DNA of 17,264 nt, from positions 1-17,264 of the forward strand of contig CAMCJW010000023.1 in NCBI GenBank assembly GCA_945875195.1, written 5' to 3'. Each line of letters opens with the position of its first letter. Within the stretch, counting starts at the first letter, position 1. The stretch comes from Chitinophaga pinensis (GTDB lineage Bacteria; Bacteroidota; Bacteroidia; UKL13-3). Below are positions 14,828 to 17,264 of this stretch, in pieces. A program made the position numbers and the translations under genes. The notes under the pieces are model-generated. The model was not told the DNA's origin. It did no database searches and worked only from the letters and a program-made list of their open reading frames with translations.

Positions 14828-15988
14828 ATGGAACATCAAAAGAAAAAAATAGCCATATTAGGCAGTACTGGAAGCATTGGTACCCAAGCATTGGAAGTGG
14901 TGAGTGAGCAAAGTGATTTTTTGGAGGTAGAGGTATTAACGGCCAACAGCAATGCCGATTTATTGATAGCACAAGCCATACAATATAAGCCCAATCATGT
15001 TGTAATTGCCGATGAAAGTAAATACTTGCAAGTTAAGTCTGCTTTAGATCCATTGGATATAAAAGTATTTGCAGGAAATAAAGCCATTGAAGAATTAATG
15101 GGAATTACCGAGTCCGATCTAGTTTTAACAGCCATGGTAGGTTATAGTGGCTTAAAGCCAACCATAAGTGCCATAGAAAACAATAAGAAAATAGCACTTG
15201 CCAATAAAGAAACTCTTGTGGTTGCAGGCGAATTGGTAACTCGTTTATGTGCGGAGCATAAAGTGGAGATGATTCCTGTAGATTCTGAGCATTCTGCTAT
15301 TTTTCAATGCTTGGTTGGTGAGGGTTTGAACCCAATTGAACGAATTATTTTAACAGCATCTGGCGGCCCATTTAGAGGTAAGCACCGAGACGAATTATTG
15401 GAAGTTACAAAGGCCCAAGCACTAAAACATCCTAATTGGAGCATGGGTGCAAAAATTACCATTGATTCAGCCACAATGATGAATAAGGGATTGGAAGTAA
15501 TTGAGGCAAAATGGTTATTCGGATTAAGTAAGGAGCAAATTGATGTAGTGGTTCACCCACAATCAATCATTCACAGTATGGTAGAGTTTAACGATGGAAG
15601 TATTAAAGCGCAAATGGGCCTGCCTGATATGAAATTACCCATTCACTATGCTTTCTTTTTTCCGCAAAGGGTTAAAACAGATTTTAGAAGATTAAGCTTT
15701 AAGGAAATGAAGACCCTCACTTTTGAGGAGCCAGATGCTATTACCTTTAGAAATTTGGGACTGGCTTATGAGGCCATGGACAAAGGGGGAAATATGGCCT
15801 GCATTCTCAATGCTGCCAATGAAATTGCTGTGGAGGCTTTTTTGCAGGATAAAATTAAATTTCTACAAATAGCTGAGCTAAATGAAAAATGTATGAGCCA
15901 AGTTGGATTTATTATGAAACCTAACCTCAACGATTATGTGGAAACAGATGCGGAGACAAGAAGAATTGCAAGAGATTTATTGGCATAA
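14828..15988 (+). CDS. dxr: 1-deoxy-D-xylulose 5-phosphate reductoisomerase
   Basis: A cytoplasmic NADPH-dependent enzyme that converts DXP to 2-C-methyl-D-erythritol 4-phosphate, the first committed step of the MEP isoprenoid pathway. The product is 386 residues. The NADPH-binding loop is AILGSTGSIGTQAL (9-22), and LANKETLVVAGE (124-135) is conserved. The metal-binding site is formed by D152 and E154 in VDSEHSAIFQ plus E223 in MMNKGLE. ASGGPFR (177-183) and the flexible active-site loop HPNWSMG (201-207, W204) bind substrate. All catalytic residues are there. The frame extends to a TTG at 14792, but the ATG at 14828 places the Rossmann strand KKKIAILGSTG near the N-terminus as in the family, so it is preferred. 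rseP follows after 42 bases, so the two are probably co-transcribed. Confidence 0.97.
   Translation: MEHQKKKIAILGSTGSIGTQALEVVSEQSDFLEVEVLTANSNADLLIAQAIQYKPNHVVIADESKYLQVKSALDPLDIKVFAGNKAIEELMGITESDLVLTAMVGYSGLKPTISAIENNKKIALANKETLVVAGELVTRLCAEHKVEMIPVDSEHSAIFQCLVGEGLNPIERIILTASGGPFRGKHRDELLEVTKAQALKHPNWSMGAKITIDSATMMNKGLEVIEAKWLFGLSKEQIDVVVHPQSIIHSMVEFNDGSIKAQMGLPDMKLPIHYAFFFPQRVKTDFRRLSFKEMKTLTFEEPDAITFRNLGLAYEAMDKGGNMACILNAANEIAVEAFLQDKIKFLQIAELNEKCMSQVGFIMKPNLNDYVETDAETRRIARDLLA
15323..15332 (-). repeat. GGTTCAAACC motif copy inside dxr
   Basis: An exact core copy on the minus strand; its extended form TTGGGTTCAAACCC covers 15335-15322. It encodes GLNP in dxr. Confidence 0.6.
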
Positions 15989-16030
15989 AATGTTTATTAT
16001 TGCCACTTATTACAGAAGAAAAAAATACAC

Positions 16031-17264
16031 ATGCAAGCATTAATAATGGCGGCTCAGCTTATCTTGGGCATTTCTATACTGGTTATTTTACACGAATTTG
16101 GACATTATCTGGCTGCAAGAGCTTTTGGAATTAAAGTAGAGAAATTCTATTTGTTTTTTGATGCTTGGGGAGTGAAATTGTTTTCAATGAAAATTGGGGA
16201 TACCGAATGGGGTATTGGTTGGTTGCCTTTAGGCGGCTATGTGAAAATTGCAGGAATGATAGATGAAAGCATGGATAAAGAAGCCATGAAATTGCCTGCA
16301 CAACCTTGGGAATTTAGAAGCAAGCCGGCTTGGCAGCGCCTTATTGTTATGGTTGGTGGTGTAGTAGTGAATATTATCACAGGCATTGTGATTTTTGCCA
16401 TGATGAGTTATTCTTATGGTGAAAAATATATTCAAAATTCATCGGTTCAGAAGGGAATAGTGCCTTCTCAAATTGCAAAAGATTGTGGCTTTATGTTGGG
16501 AGATAAATTGATATCTGTTAACGGTACATCTATTGTAAGATTTGAAGAAGCGCTCAAAATAAAACATATTTTAGGTACAGAAGTTAAGTATGAAGTAGAG
16601 AGGAATGGGCAAATATTTGAGGTAACATTACCTCCAGATTTTGCGAAAAAATTTAGTGATGCAAAGGCTGATTTTTTTGTGCCAAGGATGCATTTTTTTG
16701 TAGCCGAGCTAACACCTGGATATCCAGCAGAAAAAGCAGGCTTGCAAGTCAATGATGTGATTACCAAAATAAACAGCACGAGTTTCGAATTCTTTGATGA
16801 GTTTCAAGGATTGTTAAAAGAAAATGCTGGAAAAGAGGTTGAATTAGGGATTACCAGAAACAATGAGCCTGTAACAATAAAAGTTATGGTTGATGAAAAT
16901 GGTAGAGTTGGGTTCAAACCGGATTCAAAAGATTTCGAATACGAGGTTGTTTCCTATTCATTTTTAGGGTCATTTCCTGCTGGCCTCAACAGGGCAGTTG
17001 AAACTATTGATGCCCAAATTAAGGGCTGGGGAAAAATATTTAATGGTGATATTGCCGTAAATAAAGCAGTTCAAGGTCCTATTGGCATTGCCAAGTTTTA
17101 TGGTGGCGAATGGATTTGGAGTAGGTTTTGGATGTTTACTGCCCTTATTTCTTTGGGGTTGGCCTTTATGAATATTTTGCCAATTCCTGCATTAGACGGC
17201 GGTCATGTTTTATTTTTATTAATAGAAATGATGATTGGCCGCCCATTGAGTGAGAAGTTTTTGG
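16031..17264 (+). CDS. rseP: RseP-type site-2 intramembrane metalloprotease (3' end outside window)
   Basis: A membrane zinc protease of the RseP/SpoIVFB (M50) family that cuts substrates within the membrane, classically an anti-sigma factor after a first cut by an HtrA-type protease. The frame runs 411 codons to the window edge without a stop; family members have about 440, so only the last helix is missing. The zinc motif HEFGH (21-25) lies in the first membrane helix. GWLPLGGYVKIAGMIDES (63-80) and QPWEFRSKPAWQR (91-103) are typical of Bacteroidota RseP. Two PDZ-like domains are suggested at about 140-200 (CGFMLGDKLISVNG) and 220-290 (YPAEKAGLQVNDVITKIN). NILPIPALDGGH (381-392, D389) supplies the third zinc ligand. 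The start is ATG at 16031 or the in-frame ATG five codons later. It lies 42 bases after dxr. Confidence 0.95.
   Translation, partial: MQALIMAAQLILGISILVILHEFGHYLAARAFGIKVEKFYLFFDAWGVKLFSMKIGDTEWGIGWLPLGGYVKIAGMIDESMDKEAMKLPAQPWEFRSKPAWQRLIVMVGGVVVNIITGIVIFAMMSYSYGEKYIQNSSVQKGIVPSQIAKDCGFMLGDKLISVNGTSIVRFEEALKIKHILGTEVKYEVERNGQIFEVTLPPDFAKKFSDAKADFFVPRMHFFVAELTPGYPAEKAGLQVNDVITKINSTSFEFFDEFQGLLKENAGKEVELGITRNNEPVTIKVMVDENGRVGFKPDSKDFEYEVVSYSFLGSFPAGLNRAVETIDAQIKGWGKIFNGDIAVNKAVQGPIGIAKFYGGEWIWSRFWMFTALISLGLAFMNILPIPALDGGHVLFLLIEMMIGRPLSEKFL
16908..16923 (+). repeat. 16-base direct repeat copy 2, containing GGTTCAAACC, inside rseP
   Basis: TTGGGTTCAAACCGGA, identical to 243-258. It encodes GFKP (294-297) between the second PDZ-like domain and the following membrane region of RseP. 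The core is at 16911-16920. Confidence 0.8.

Noticed and set aside
16468..16779. 103-codon minus-strand frame inside rseP
   Set aside because: It lies across the PDZ-encoding part of a clearly conserved protease; its translation shows no recognisable domain.

Overview
The window looks like ordinary chromosome from a member of the Bacteroidota. It is AT-rich (roughly 36-38% GC by eye). The start-proximal promoters resemble the Bacteroidota TAnnTTTG -7 element. The proteins are of recognisable Bacteroidota type: a long SNF2 helicase, a GH3-family enzyme, a MuiA/DUF4139 secreted protein, a short LysA and an RseP starting almost directly at its HExxH helix. I cannot fix the order or genus. No rRNA, tRNA, CRISPR array or insertion sequence is visible, and no gap between genes exceeds about 180 bases.

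Layout. Bases 1-265 hold the 3' end of an ORF6N-domain gene on the plus strand, converging on a minus-strand block. The 140-base gap between them shows no convincing terminator. The minus-strand block, in transcription order, is htrA (4349-2901), lysA (2735-1503) and a DUF481-like outer-membrane protein gene (1455-406). An inverted-repeat family lies between htrA and lysA. From 4463 everything reads plus: a single-pass membrane protein with an anti-sigma-like N-terminus (4463-5389), one base of overlap into dapF (5389-6189), a SNF2 helicase starting at TTG (6266-9400), an acyl-CoA carboxylase beta subunit two bases later (9403-10950), a MuiA-like secreted protein (10999-12594), a small secreted protein of unknown function with its own promoter and terminator (12663-13148), a GH3-family adenylate-forming enzyme (13164-14648), dxr (14828-15988) and the 5' part of rseP (16031 to the window end).

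How the genes work together. LysA and DapF are consecutive enzymes of the meso-diaminopimelate/lysine pathway (DapF makes meso-DAP, LysA decarboxylates it). HtrA and RseP are envelope proteases. The anti-sigma-like membrane protein sits head to head with htrA, which recalls the DegS/RseA/RseP arrangement, although no sigma factor is present here. Dxr starts the MEP isoprenoid pathway and is followed by rseP, a common bacterial neighbourhood.

The most unusual signal is a 10-base motif, GGTTCAAACC. It occurs five times exactly, with several one-mismatch copies, inside coding regions, in different reading frames and on both strands. That is far more often than base composition predicts. Other points of interest are -7 boxes lying only 4-6 bases before start codons (near-leaderless transcripts), a candidate beta-clamp-binding peptide in the SNF2 linker, and the htrA/anti-sigma-like pair. 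I see no defence system or mobile island; most of the window is housekeeping.
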